Shown here piece by piece: positions 54,497 through 63,813 of a stretch of DNA of 64,000 nt (its first letter is position 1; every line of letters starts with the position of its first letter). Location of the stretch: positions 1 through 64,000 of the forward strand of contig NZ_JAEQNC010000017.1 of assembly GCF_016722925.1 (NCBI RefSeq), written 5' to 3'. Source of the DNA: Phytoamicus setariae (GTDB lineage Bacteria > Pseudomonadota > Alphaproteobacteria > Rhizobiales > Rhizobiaceae). The notes beneath the pieces were generated by a model that was not told where the DNA came from, ran no database searches, and saw nothing but the letters and a program-made list of their open reading frames with translations. A program made the position numbers and the translations under genes.

Positions 54497-57376
54497 CTAC
54501 TCCGCCGCTTCCAGCTTGCCGACGATCCGGCGCGACTGGCGGGCTTGCTCGTTGTAGTTTTCCTGCCATTCCGACGGGCCGTTGGAGGGCGCCACCTGCA
54601 CCGCCGTCACCTTGAATTCCGGGCAATTGGTCGCCCAGTCGGAGAAGTCGGTGGTGATGACGTTGGCCTGTGTGTCCGGATGGTGGAAGGTCGTATAGAC
54701 CACGCCCGTCGCCACCTTCTCGGTGATCTGCGCCCGAAGCGAGGTCTCGCCGGCGCGCGATTGCAGCCGGACCCAATCGCCATCGCGGATGCCGCGCTGT
54801 TCGGCATCATGCGGATGGATTTCGAGCCGGTCTTCCGGATGCCAGGCGACATTGCCGGTGCGGCGCGTCTGTGCACCGACATTGTACTGGCTCAGCACGC
54901 GACCGGTGGTCAGCAGCAGCGGGAAGCGCGGACCAGTGCGCTCGTCTGTCGCCACATATTCGGTGCGGATGAACTTGCCCTTGCCGCGCACGAAACCGTT
55001 GACATGCATGATCGGCGAACCTTCCGGCGCCTTTTCGTTGCACGGCCACTGCACCGAACCCATCTTCTCCAGATAGTCGTAGGAGACCATGGCAAAGCTC
55101 GGCGTGGTGGCGGCAATCTCATCCATGATTTCGGACGGATGGGTGTAGTTCCAGGCAAGGCCCATGGCGCGCGCCAGTTCCTGCGTCACTTCCCAGTCGG
55201 CATAGCCGTTCTTCGGGCTCATCACCTTGCGGACGCGGTTGATGCGGCGTTCGGCATTGGTGAACGTACCGTCCTTTTCGAGGAAGGTCGAACCCGGAAG
55301 GAAGACGTGGGCGTAGTTGGCGGTCTCGTTGAGGAACAGGTCTTGGACGACGACGCATTCCATTGCGGCGAGGCCGGCAGACACATGCTTGGTGTCGGGG
55401 TCGGACTGGAGGATGTCCTCACCCTGGATATAGATGCCCTTGAACGAACCGTCGACGGCAGCATCCAGCATGTTGGGAATGCGCAGGCCCGGTTCGTTGT
55501 TAAGCTCTACGCCCCAGAGCTTTTCGAAGATGGCGCGGGTCGCATCGTCGGAGATGTGGCGATAGCCCGGTAGTTCATGCGGGAACGAACCCATGTCGCA
55601 GGAACCCTGGACATTGTTCTGGCCGCGCAGCGGGTTCACGCCGACGCCCGGACGGCCGATATTGCCGGTGGCCATCGCGAGGTTGGCGATTGCCATGACG
55701 GTGGTCGAGCCCTGGCTGTGTTCGGTAACGCCGAGACCGTAGTAGATCGAACCGTTGCCGCCACGAGCAAACAGACGCGCCGCACCACGGATCAGTTCCG
55801 GATCGACGCCGGAATATTGCTGGATCGCTTCCGGGCTGTGCTTTTCCTCGGAGACGAACTCGGCCCAATCGGAGAATTCGGACCAGTCGCAACGCTCGCG
55901 GATGAAGGCTTCGTCATAGAGGCCTTCGGTGACGATCACATGCGCGAGCGCCGTCATCACGGCGACGTTGGTGCCCGGCAGCAGCGGCAGGTGATAGTCC
56001 GCCTTGACATGCGGCGAGGAAACGATCTCGGTCTTGCGCGGATCAATGACGATCAGCTTGGCGCCTTGGCGCAGCCGCTTCTTCAGTCGCGAGCCGAACA
56101 CCGGGTGGCCTTCGGTCGGGTTGGCGCCGATGACGATGACGACGTCGGTATATTCAACCGAATCGAAATCCTGGGTACCAGCCGAAGTGCCGAAGGCTTG
56201 GCCGAGGCCGTAGCCGGTCGGCGAATGGCAAACGCGGGCGCAGGTATCGACATTGTTGTTGCGGAAGCCGGCGCGGATCAGCTTCTGCACCAGATAGGTT
56301 TCTTCATTGGTGCAGCGTGACGAGGTGATGCCGCCGATGGAATCGCGGCCGTATTGATACTGGATGCGGCGGAACTCGGATGCCGTATGCGCCAGCGCCT
56401 CTTCCCAGCTCACTTCCCGCCACGGATCGGAAATCTTCTCGCGGATCATCGGGTTGAGGATGCGGTCCTTGTGGGTGGCGTAACCCCAGGCAAACCGGCC
56501 CTTGACGCAGGAGTGGCCGCGATTGGCCTTGCCGTCCTTCCACGGCACCATGCGCACGAGTTCCTCGCCGCGCATTTCCGCCTTGAACGAACAGCCGACG
56601 CCGCAATAGGCGCAGGTGGTGACCTTGGAATGTTCCGGCTGGCCGATCTCGATGACCGACTTTTCCGTCAGCGTCGCGGTCGGACAGGCCTGCACGCAGG
56701 CACCGCAAGACACGCATTCGGAGGCCAGGAAATCCTCGTTCATGCCGGCGGAGACACGGCTGTCGAAGCCGCGGCCCGAAATCGTCAGGGCGAACGTGCC
56801 CTGTACTTCTTCGCAGGCGCGGACGCAGCGCGAGCAGACGATGCACTTGGCGGGATCATAGGTGAAATAGGGGTTGGATTCGTCCTTCGGCATCCACTTG
56901 AGATTGGCTTCGCCGTTGGAACGTGCCGTGACGTGGTTTTCGCCGTCATAGCCATAGCGCACATCGCGCAGGCCGACCGCACCGGCCATGTCCTGCAATT
57001 CGCAATCGCCGTTGGCCGCACAGGTCAGGCAGTCGAGCGGATGGTCGGAGATGTAAAGCTCCATCACGCCCTTGCGGATATCCTTCAGCCGGCCGGTCTG
57101 GGTGTGGACCTTGATGCCCGGCGCGACAGGCGTGGTGCAGGAGGCGGGCGTGCCGTTGCGGCCCTCGATCTCGATGAGACAGAGCCGGCAGGAGCCGAAG
57201 GCGTCCATCATGTCGGTAGCACAAAGTTTTGGAATCTCGATGCCGGCATCCATCGAGGCGCGCATGATCGAGGTGCCCTCAGGCACGGTGATCTCGTTTC
57301 CGTCAATGGTCAGCGTCACCATCTTCTCGGATTTGGAAGCGGGAGTGCCGTAGTCGATTTCGTGAATAAGGCCCAT
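54497..57376 (-). CDS. fdsA: NAD-dependent formate dehydrogenase alpha subunit (Mo-bis-MGD, Fe-S)
   Basis: Catalytic subunit that oxidises formate to CO2 in a cytoplasmic complex. The 959 residues show in order a [2Fe-2S] domain (C52, C63, C66, C80), a His-Cys NuoG-type cluster region and two [4Fe-4S] ferredoxin sites (CIVCSRCVRACE, CVSCGACVQACP). Next come the Mo-domain cluster CAYCGVGC..C, the active-site region CARVCHSPTGYG with the Mo-ligating Cys, and the C-terminal MGD-binding domain (GDWVRLQSRAGETSLRAQ). The start MGLIHEIDYG is 4 bp after fdsB. Cys, not selenocysteine, is used. Confidence 0.95.
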   Translation of the reverse strand: MGLIHEIDYGTPASKSEKMVTLTIDGNEITVPEGTSIMRASMDAGIEIPKLCATDMMDAFGSCRLCLIEIEGRNGTPASCTTPVAPGIKVHTQTGRLKDIRKGVMELYISDHPLDCLTCAANGDCELQDMAGAVGLRDVRYGYDGENHVTARSNGEANLKWMPKDESNPYFTYDPAKCIVCSRCVRACEEVQGTFALTISGRGFDSRVSAGMNEDFLASECVSCGACVQACPTATLTEKSVIEIGQPEHSKVTTCAYCGVGCSFKAEMRGEELVRMVPWKDGKANRGHSCVKGRFAWGYATHKDRILNPMIREKISDPWREVSWEEALAHTASEFRRIQYQYGRDSIGGITSSRCTNEETYLVQKLIRAGFRNNNVDTCARVCHSPTGYGLGQAFGTSAGTQDFDSVEYTDVVIVIGANPTEGHPVFGSRLKKRLRQGAKLIVIDPRKTEIVSSPHVKADYHLPLLPGTNVAVMTALAHVIVTEGLYDEAFIRERCDWSEFSDWAEFVSEEKHSPEAIQQYSGVDPELIRGAARLFARGGNGSIYYGLGVTEHSQGSTTVMAIANLAMATGNIGRPGVGVNPLRGQNNVQGSCDMGSFPHELPGYRHISDDATRAIFEKLWGVELNNEPGLRIPNMLDAAVDGSFKGIYIQGEDILQSDPDTKHVSAGLAAMECVVVQDLFLNETANYAHVFLPGSTFLEKDGTFTNAERRINRVRKVMSPKNGYADWEVTQELARAMGLAWNYTHPSEIMDEIAATTPSFAMVSYDYLEKMGSVQWPCNEKAPEGSPIMHVNGFVRGKGKFIRTEYVATDERTGPRFPLLLTTGRVLSQYNVGAQTRRTGNVAWHPEDRLEIHPHDAEQRGIRDGDWVRLQSRAGETSLRAQITEKVATGVVYTTFHHPDTQANVITTDFSDWATNCPEFKVTAVQVAPSNGPSEWQENYNEQARQSRRIVGKLEAAE

Positions 57377-57380
57377 GATG

Positions 57381-58937
57381 TTACTCCGCTGCCTGAAGGG
57401 TCGCTGCCGGCGCAAAATCGTCCGGGAAGTGGGTGATGGCGCTCATGACCGGATAGGGCGTAAAGCCACCCAGCGCGCAGAGCGAGCCGAACTTCATCGT
57501 GTTGCAAAGATCGGTGGCAAGCGCGAGATTCTTCTCGGGCTCGATGCCGGAGGCAATCTTGTCCATGGTTTCGGCGCCACGTATCGAGCCGATGCGGCAG
57601 GGCGTGCACTTGCCGCAGGATTCGACTGCGCAGAACTCGAAAGCGAATTTCGCCTGCGCCAGCATGTCAGCGGTGTCGTCGAACACGGTGATACCGGCGT
57701 GGCCGATCAGACCGTCCTTGGCCGCAAAAGCTTCGTAATCGAACGGCGTGTCAAACATCGAGGTCGGGAAGTAGGCCCCGAGCGGGCCGCCAACCTGCAC
57801 CGCCTTTACCGGACGACCGGAAGCCGTACCGCCGCCGATATCGTTGATGATCTCGCCGAGTGAAAGACCAAAGGCGGCCTCATAAAGACCCGCATATTTC
57901 ACATTTCCGGCGATCTGGATGGGGATCGTGCCGCGCGAGCGGCCCATGCCGAAATCCTTATAGAACGCCGCGCCCTTTTCCATGATCACGGGCACGGAGG
58001 CCAGCGAGATGACGTTGTTGACGACGGTCGGCTTGCCGAGGAAGCCTTCCAGCGCCGGCAACGGCGGCTTGGCGCGCACGATGCCGCGCTTGCCTTCGAG
58101 CGAATTGAGCAGCGCGGTTTCCTCGCCGCAGACATAGGCGCCAGCGCCGGCACGCACTTCCATGTCGAAGGCCTTGCCCGAACCGAGAACAGAGGCACCG
58201 AGGACGCCGGCTTTTCGGGCGATCTCGATTGCCTCGCCCATGACCAGGATGGCATTGGGATATTCCGAGCGTGTGTAGATATAGCCCTTGGTCGCACCGG
58301 TGGCGATGCCCGCGATCGCCATGCCCTCGATCAGCACGAAAGGATCGCCTTCCATGATCATCCGATCGGCGAAGGTGGCCGAATCGCCCTCGTCGGCGTT
58401 GCAGACTATATATTTCTGCGGACCGGCCGCATCATGCACGGTCTTCCACTTGATGCCGGTCGGAAAACCCGCGCCGCCACGGCCGCGCAGGCCCGAATCG
58501 GTGACTTCCTTGACCACGTCGATGCCGCTCATGCCGAGCGCACGTTCAAGGCCCGTGAGGCCGCCAAGCGATTTGTAATCGTCGAGCGATAGCGGATCGA
58601 TGATACCGCAACGCGAGAATGTCAGTCTTGTCTGGTTCTTGAGGAACGGCAAATCCTCGGTCAGCCCATGACAGAGCGGATGGGACGCGCCGTCCAGCAG
58701 GCCGGCATCGAGCAGGCCGGCAACGTCGCGCGCCTTTACCGGACCATAGGCGATACGACCGGCCGGGGTTTCGACCTCGACCAGCGTTTCCAGCCAATGC
58801 ATGCCGCGTGAGCCGTTGCGGATAACTTTGGCATCCAGCTTGCGGGCGACAATTTCGGTCTCAAGCGCCTTGGCGACCTTGTCGGCACCCAGCGCGAGCG
58901 CGGCGGAATCGCGGGGAACGAAAATCCTGATGGTCAT
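57381..58937 (-). CDS. fdsB: NAD-dependent formate dehydrogenase beta subunit (FMN, NAD-binding)
   Basis: NuoF-like diaphorase subunit passing electrons from formate to NAD+. The 518 residues have an N-terminal thioredoxin-like [2Fe-2S]-type fold remnant (about 1-90), the NADH/FMN loops RGRGGAGFPTGIKW (151-164) and CNADEGDSATFADRMIMEGDP, and the [4Fe-4S] motif ESCGKCTPCRIGS plus a later Cys. Start overlaps the fdsG stop by 4 bp (ATGA). Confidence 0.95.
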   Translation of the reverse strand: MTIRIFVPRDSAALALGADKVAKALETEIVARKLDAKVIRNGSRGMHWLETLVEVETPAGRIAYGPVKARDVAGLLDAGLLDGASHPLCHGLTEDLPFLKNQTRLTFSRCGIIDPLSLDDYKSLGGLTGLERALGMSGIDVVKEVTDSGLRGRGGAGFPTGIKWKTVHDAAGPQKYIVCNADEGDSATFADRMIMEGDPFVLIEGMAIAGIATGATKGYIYTRSEYPNAILVMGEAIEIARKAGVLGASVLGSGKAFDMEVRAGAGAYVCGEETALLNSLEGKRGIVRAKPPLPALEGFLGKPTVVNNVISLASVPVIMEKGAAFYKDFGMGRSRGTIPIQIAGNVKYAGLYEAAFGLSLGEIINDIGGGTASGRPVKAVQVGGPLGAYFPTSMFDTPFDYEAFAAKDGLIGHAGITVFDDTADMLAQAKFAFEFCAVESCGKCTPCRIGSIRGAETMDKIASGIEPEKNLALATDLCNTMKFGSLCALGGFTPYPVMSAITHFPDDFAPAATLQAAE

Positions 58938-59410
58938 GCGCGCGCCTCCTTGATGAGGGCGGAAAGTTCATCCCGATCGAGGCGTCCGTGAAGCTCCCCA
59001 TCCAGCTGCGCGGAGGGAGCGACGGAACAGAGACCCAGGCAGTAGACGGGTTCTAGGGTAATCTTGCCGTCCGGCGTCGTCTCGTGCCAGTCGAGATCGA
59101 GGACCTTGCAGGCGTGCTCGGCAAGTTCGCGGCCCCCCATCGACTGGCAGGCCTCGGCACGACAGATTCGCAAAGTGTGCTTGCCGGCGGGATGGTTGCG
59201 GAATTCGTGGTAGAAGGTGACGACACCATGAACTTCGGCGCGGGACAGGTTGAGCTCGCGGGCGATCAGCGGCAACGACGCTTCGGGCACAAAGCCGAAC
59301 TCTTCCTGCAACCGATGCAGGATCGGCAACAACGGCCCCTCGAGCGATTTCAGCTCGTTGACGATTGCGAGTGTCTCAGCAGACACATCGTCTTTCACAT
59401 GGATGTTCAC
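58934..59410 (-). CDS. fdsG: NAD-dependent formate dehydrogenase gamma subunit
   Basis: NuoE-like [2Fe-2S] subunit of 158 residues, first gene of the fdsGBA set. Cys ligands are in CRAEACQSMGG and CLGLCSVAPS, the NuoE pattern with a C-x4-C spacing. The probable start is GTG at 59410 with GGAGG 5 nt upstream; an in-frame ATG at 59440 lacks a good site. It is preceded by 305 bp holding the operator described below; nothing else was seen in that gap. Confidence 0.93.
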   Translation of the reverse strand: MNIHVKDDVSAETLAIVNELKSLEGPLLPILHRLQEEFGFVPEASLPLIARELNLSRAEVHGVVTFYHEFRNHPAGKHTLRICRAEACQSMGGRELAEHACKVLDLDWHETTPDGKITLEPVYCLGLCSVAPSAQLDGELHGRLDRDELSALIKEARA

Positions 59411-59597
59411 GTGGGCCTCCACCCTTGCTGTGCCTGGCACAATTCCCGCGCGGATCCCGGCAGGAGCGCTGCCAAAGCCGCATTGTACCAGAAATGTCAG
59501 GAAGTTTCATGGCGAAACCGGAACCCTGTCGATCTCGCGCATTTCGGGGAATGATGGAGAGGGGGGGATGAAAGGTCAATAATGCGATTTCGTCGAT

Positions 59598-59616
59598 CGA
59601 TAGAAATTTTCTATCG
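59598..59616 (-). promoter_or_regulatory. LysR-type operator upstream of fdsG
   Basis: A perfect 9-bp inverted repeat, CGATAGAAA-T-TTTCTATCG, containing ATAG-N7-CTAT, which has the T-N11-A form expected for LysR-type regulators. It lies 188 bp upstream of the fdsG start and 100 bp downstream of the LysR gene. The half-site CTATCGAAC is repeated at 59716-59724. Confidence 0.7.
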
Positions 59617-59715
59617 AACTAAGATCAAACGGGACGCCGCTGGTTTGCGTTGACACGAAAAACAGCTCCACGGCGTCAAGCCTGGCTCCGTTTGCAGTCA
59701 ATCAAGTCGCTGTAT

Positions 59716-60594
59716 CTATCGAACATTCCGCGCGGCATTGATCAGCGCGGAAACCAGCGGTGTATTGGGGTCGCGCTCCAGCGCGACGACGCCGACGGAA
59801 TGGCTGGCCTCCGGCTCCATCAGCGGAATGACCGCGACATCATCGGCAAAACCGAAGGAGCGAGCGGCTTCGAGCGGCATGATCGAGGCCCATTTGCCCG
59901 TCAGAACATGGGTAAAGAGCACGATCATCGAATTCGATTCGAGTCTCGGCGCGATGGTCACGCCCGCCTCGCCCATGTGCCGGTTGATGATGCGGCGGTT
60001 TTGCATGTCCGATGTCAACAGGCAAAGCGGCAGCGTGCTCGCCTCCCTCCAGGCGATGGAGGGGAGTTTGGCCTCTGCGGCAGTTCTGGCGACCACAAGG
60101 TGATAGCGTTCTTCGATCAAGGGCACGGCAACCATCCGCCCCAGCGGCTCGTTTTCGAGATAGGTGATGCCGATGTCGGTTTCGAGATTTTCCAGCTGCC
60201 CCAGGATCTGCAGCGAGGTCGCCGACTGGATCGAGAAGGTCACATCGGGGTGCTTTTCCTGAAACGGCGCGGTGATCTTCGGGATCAGCGATAGCGCGGT
60301 CGGGATAGCGGCGATCCTGACATGGCCGGAAAGGCCGCTTCTGGCAGCGCGCATCTCCTCTTTCATCGTGCGCGCGTCGCCGACGATCCTGCGGGCCCAT
60401 TCCAGCACTCGCTGGCCTTCCGGCGTCAGCCCCTGATAGCGCGAACCGCGATTGACCAGCATGACGCCGAGCTCGTTTTCCAGTTGACGGATGGCGGCCG
60501 AGAGCGTCGGCTGGGTGACGCCGCATTCTTCCGCGGCACGGCCGAAATGCTGCTCGCCAGCGAGCGTGATGAAGAACTGCAATTTGTCGATCAT
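59716..60594 (-). CDS. LysR family regulator, probable activator of the fds operon
   Basis: A 292-residue LysR-type regulator: winged HTH at the N-terminus (AEECGVTQPTLSAAIRQLENELG), then linker helix and a two-lobed periplasmic-binding-like sensor domain (VRIAAIPTALSLIPKITAPFQ, IGITYLENEPLGRMVAVPL). It is the gene immediately upstream of fdsG on the same strand, the place taken by FdsR-type regulators of formate dehydrogenase. The perfect palindrome in the gap is the likely binding site. Start MIDKLQFFITLAGE is standard. Confidence 0.9.
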   Translation of the reverse strand: MIDKLQFFITLAGEQHFGRAAEECGVTQPTLSAAIRQLENELGVMLVNRGSRYQGLTPEGQRVLEWARRIVGDARTMKEEMRAARSGLSGHVRIAAIPTALSLIPKITAPFQEKHPDVTFSIQSATSLQILGQLENLETDIGITYLENEPLGRMVAVPLIEERYHLVVARTAAEAKLPSIAWREASTLPLCLLTSDMQNRRIINRHMGEAGVTIAPRLESNSMIVLFTHVLTGKWASIMPLEAARSFGFADDVAVIPLMEPEASHSVGVVALERDPNTPLVSALINAARNVR

Positions 60595-60728
60595 GGCATG
60601 CGCCCCGAAACCTTGTCACCTTCAATGGACCGAACTATGGAACCGATGCAAGATTTCCCTTCAAAAAGCTGCCGATCTGCGCTATTGGCGCAGCCACGTA
60701 CACCTAGTCTACCGAGAAGGCCTGACAC

Positions 60729-61334
60729 ATGGACAAGTTCACCACGCTGACCGGCATTGCCGCGCCCTATCCCGTCGTCAACATCGACACGGACATGATC
60801 ATTCCGAAGGATTACCTGAAGACGATCAAGCGCACAGGTCTCGGCGCCGGCCTTTTCGCCGAAGCCCGCTTCAATGAAGACGGCTCGGAAAAACCAGATT
60901 TCGTGCTCAACAAGCCCGCTTACCGCAAGGCGCAGATCCTCGTCGCCGGTGACAATTTCGGCTGCGGCTCGTCGCGCGAACACGCGCCTTGGGCACTTCT
61001 CGATTTCGGCATCCGCTGTGTGATCTCCACCAGCTTCGCCGACATCTTCTATAACAACTGTTTCAAGAACGGCATCCTGCCGATCGTCGTCAAACCGGAA
61101 GAACTCGAAAAGCTTCTGGACGATGCCGGCCGCGGCTCGAACGCGACGCTGAGCGTCGATCTCGAAGCCCAGGAAATCCACGGCCCGGATGGCGGCGTCA
61201 TCAAGTTCGATATCGACTCCTTCAGGAAGCATTGCCTGCTGAACGGCCTGGACGACATCGGCCTGACGCTGGAAAAGGCCGCATCGATCGACAGCTATGA
61301 AAAGACCGCTGCCACGACCCGTCCCTGGGCATAA
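60729..61334 (+). CDS. leuD: 3-isopropylmalate dehydratase small subunit
   Basis: Partner of LeuC in leucine synthesis. 201 residues with the swivel-domain marks: [33 protein letters not shown] (substrate-binding Ser-Arg) and [17 protein letters not shown]. Divergent from the LysR gene across 134 bp. leuB, often the next gene in rhizobia, is not downstream here. Confidence 0.96.
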   Translation: MDKFTTLTGIAAPYPVVNIDTDMIIPKDYLKTIKRTGLGAGLFAEARFNEDGSEKPDFVLNKPAYRKAQILVAGDNFGCGSSREHAPWALLDFGIRCVISTSFADIFYNNCFKNGILPIVVKPEELEKLLDDAGRGSNATLSVDLEAQEIHGPDGGVIKFDIDSFRKHCLLNGLDDIGLTLEKAASIDSYEKTAATTRPWA

Positions 61335-61358
61335 CGCAAGCATCTTTCTCATTGGACT

Positions 61359-61381
61359 GATGGCCCGGTTTCCGGGCCATC
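61359..61381. terminator. Hairpin between convergent leuD and epimerase-like gene
   Basis: Perfect 10-bp stem (GATGGCCCGG / CCGGGCCATC) with a 3-nt loop, centred in the 66-bp gap after leuD. T runs are short on both sides (TGCCTTTG to the right). Confidence 0.65.
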
Positions 61382-61400
61382 TGCCTTTGTGGACCCTGTT

Positions 61401-62339
61401 TCAGGCAATACTCTTGCCTTGGTCCCTGAGTGCATTGCAGATCGCCAGATCGGCCGGAGTCTGTGACAGTTCCCCCATCAGCGCTTTGAACTTTCCGCCG
61501 CTGAGCGAATGCGGCGTGTTCCAGAGGTAGCGCATTTCCAGAACCTCCCTGGCCATGCCGTAGAACGGACTCACCAGCCGGAACATCCACCAGGGCACGG
61601 AACCGAGCTTCATCCCACGGCCGGTGGCTTTTTCAACAGCGCGCTTGAACGCGGATCCGCTCAGCGTATGGCCCTCGAAGGTGAAGCTGTCGAAGGCGGG
61701 CAAGCCGTCGATCCTTTCCGCAAGCGCCACGAATGCGTTGGCAAGGTCAGGCAGGTAGGCGAATGCATGCGGGATATCGTCCCTGCCCGGCCAGACGAAG
61801 GTTCCCTTGTCCACGCCCTTGATCATGAACAGATCGAACCACGAGCCGGTGCCCGGCGTGCCGTAGAAATCGCCGGCCCTGAGGATGATCGTCTTCACGC
61901 CATTATTCCTGGCCGCTTGCTCGAACGACCTCTCCATCTCGATGCGGATCCTACCCTTGCGCGTTTCGGCTGACTGGCGCGTTTCCGGACCGGCATCGAC
62001 GGGAATCGCATGACCGAAATTGTAGACGTTGCCGATGAAGAGATGCGGTATGCCATGCGCTTTTGCGGCCGCGATCACATTGGACGCCATCGGCATGGCC
62101 TTGGCTGCCCATTGGTCGTAGGGCGGGTTCAGGCCGTTGAAAATCAGATCCGCCCCGGCTGTTGCGGCAATCAGTTGCTCGGCCGAAGAGGCGTCAGCTG
62201 CGCGGAACGAGACCTTGCATGTCAACCCCTTGCAGGCACCACTGCGCGTGACAGCAATGACATCGTGACCTGCCGCAAGAAAGGCGCCGGCGACGGCATT
62301 CGAAACTCTTCCATTCGCTCCAAGGATCGCAACACGCAT
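61401..62339 (-). CDS. NAD(P)-dependent epimerase/dehydratase family protein (extended SDR)
   Basis: A 312-residue protein of the NAD(P)-binding extended SDR type. It starts with the Rossmann loop MRVAILGANGRVSNAVAGAF; the Tyr-x3-Lys region is not canonical (GNVYNFG replaces a clear YxxxK), so it may be an atypical SDR lacking the standard catalytic pair. RAGDFYGTPGTGSWFDLF resembles the substrate loop of NAD-dependent epimerases. Divergent from a LysR regulator across 99 bp of AT-rich DNA, which is its probable controller. The reaction is unknown. Confidence 0.8.
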   Translation of the reverse strand: MRVAILGANGRVSNAVAGAFLAAGHDVIAVTRSGACKGLTCKVSFRAADASSAEQLIAATAGADLIFNGLNPPYDQWAAKAMPMASNVIAAAKAHGIPHLFIGNVYNFGHAIPVDAGPETRQSAETRKGRIRIEMERSFEQAARNNGVKTIILRAGDFYGTPGTGSWFDLFMIKGVDKGTFVWPGRDDIPHAFAYLPDLANAFVALAERIDGLPAFDSFTFEGHTLSGSAFKRAVEKATGRGMKLGSVPWWMFRLVSPFYGMAREVLEMRYLWNTPHSLSGGKFKALMGELSQTPADLAICNALRDQGKSIA

Positions 62340-62409
62340 GTCATTTCACTCCGCTGGGTGCTTGATATGCGCTCAGCGTAACAAACATTTTTTTTTACAA
62401 AATAGACAT

Positions 62410-62431
62410 ATGTTCATAGTTATTATAACAT
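62410..62431. promoter_or_regulatory. Candidate LysR operator between epimerase-like gene and LysR
   Basis: ATGTT and AACAT face each other across 12 bp in the AT-rich divergent gap. Spacing is compatible with a LysR dimer site, but the arms are short. Confidence 0.35.
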
Positions 62432-62438
62432 TTCTTAT

Positions 62439-63329
62439 ATGCGAAATCCCGACTGGAATCTGATCCGCACATTTCTGACCGTTGCCGAATGCGGCAGTTT
62501 GCTGGCCGCCGCTTCAAGGTTGCGGCTGACCCAACCAGCCATCGGCCGCCATATCAACCAGCTGGAGGCAGACCTCGAGTTGTCCCTGTTCGTCCGCGGC
62601 CGCAGCGGCATGAAGCTGACGGAGGCCGGCCTCTCGCTCGCGGAAGACGCCACCGCAATGCGGGGCGAATTCGACCGGTTGCTGCTCAAGGCCGCGGGTC
62701 GCGGCGACCGCGTTTCAGGCACGGTCCGCATCACCGCCAGCCGGGTCGTCTCGATCTATATTCTGCCGCCGATACTGGCGCGTCTGAAGGCGGCCGAGCC
62801 GGAAATTGAGGTCGAGCTCGTGCCTGACAATGCTGTCGCCAACCTCTTGGCGCGGGACGCCGATATTGCCGTGCGCATGGTACGCCCCACGCAGAATGAC
62901 CTGATCGCCCAGAAGATTGCCGACATACCGATGGGCACGTTCGCACATCGATCCTATCTGGAAACGCGGGGGACGCCGCAGACGATCGATGACCTGTCGG
63001 AGCATCTGGTGATCGGATACGACCGCGAAGACCGCATGCTTGCGGCGATGCATCAGATGGGACTGGACGCCGATCGCAGCTTCTTCGCCTTCCGCACAGA
63101 TGACGAGGTTGCCGCCTGGGAACTGGTCAAGGCCGGCGCGGGAATAGGTTTTGCGCAGTTGCATATCGGAACGCGGACCGCCGACATCGTCAGGATTCTG
63201 CCCGATCTTGCAATCCCGACCCTGCCCCTGTGGCTCGCGGCCCACCAGGAACTGAACACAAGCCGACGTATTCGTCGGGCGATGGATTTTCTTGCCGGGG
63301 AATTGCGCAAGTTGCCGCTTAGCACCTGA
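62439..63329 (+). CDS. LysR family transcriptional regulator
   Basis: A 296-residue LysR regulator: HTH AASRLRLTQPAIGRHINQLEADLE near the N-terminus, then the effector domain with VRITASRVVSIYILPPILARL and AVRMVRPTQNDLIAQKIAD. Typical of the group that controls a divergent oxidoreductase, here the SDR-type gene. The start MRNPDWNLIRTFL is standard; the ribosome site is weak in the AT-rich leader. Confidence 0.9.
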   Translation: MRNPDWNLIRTFLTVAECGSLLAAASRLRLTQPAIGRHINQLEADLELSLFVRGRSGMKLTEAGLSLAEDATAMRGEFDRLLLKAAGRGDRVSGTVRITASRVVSIYILPPILARLKAAEPEIEVELVPDNAVANLLARDADIAVRMVRPTQNDLIAQKIADIPMGTFAHRSYLETRGTPQTIDDLSEHLVIGYDREDRMLAAMHQMGLDADRSFFAFRTDDEVAAWELVKAGAGIGFAQLHIGTRTADIVRILPDLAIPTLPLWLAAHQELNTSRRIRRAMDFLAGELRKLPLST

Positions 63330-63335
63330 CGTCCG

Positions 63336-63764
63336 TCAGGCGGCTGCAACGCTTGCTTCGATGGCCTCGATATCGTCGTCCGAAAGCCCGAAATGATGGC
63401 CGATTTCGTGAATCAGGACATGGGCGATGATGTCACCCAGCGTTTCCTCGTTTTCGGCCCAGTAATCGAGGATCGGGCGCCGGAACAGCGAAACACGATT
63501 GGGCAACTCGCCGTTTTCGACCGAGAAACGTTCGGTAACGCCGCGCCCTTCAAACAGGCCAAGCAGATCGAACGGCGTTTCAAGTGCCATGTCGTCAAAC
63601 ACATCATCTGTCGGAAAATCAGAGATTTCGATGATCAGATCCTGGCAAAGCGCACGGAAATGTTCCGGCAATTGCCCGTAAGCCTCCCGGGCCAATTGTT
63701 CGATCACTTCTAGCGTCGGGGAATATGCGTCCCGCCACTCGTCTGTCCGGTCTATGCTCGCCAT
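63336..63764 (-). CDS. Zincin-like metallopeptidase family protein (PF06262 type)
   Basis: A 142-residue putative zinc metallopeptidase. The C-terminal motif HEIGHHFGLSDDD gives HExxHxxGxxD (H119, E120, H123, D129). Typical minigluzincin family features include FEGRGVTER and VSLFRRPILDYW. Substrate unknown. Start MASIDRTDEWRDA; the frame extends 72 more codons without a plausible start or protein-like composition, and that part is rejected. Confidence 0.88.
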   Translation of the reverse strand: MASIDRTDEWRDAYSPTLEVIEQLAREAYGQLPEHFRALCQDLIIEISDFPTDDVFDDMALETPFDLLGLFEGRGVTERFSVENGELPNRVSLFRRPILDYWAENEETLGDIIAHVLIHEIGHHFGLSDDDIEAIEASVAAA

Positions 63765-63813
63765 GTTCACTCCTGTCGGCCCTATATAGAGAGTCCGATG
63801 CAGATTTGCGAGT

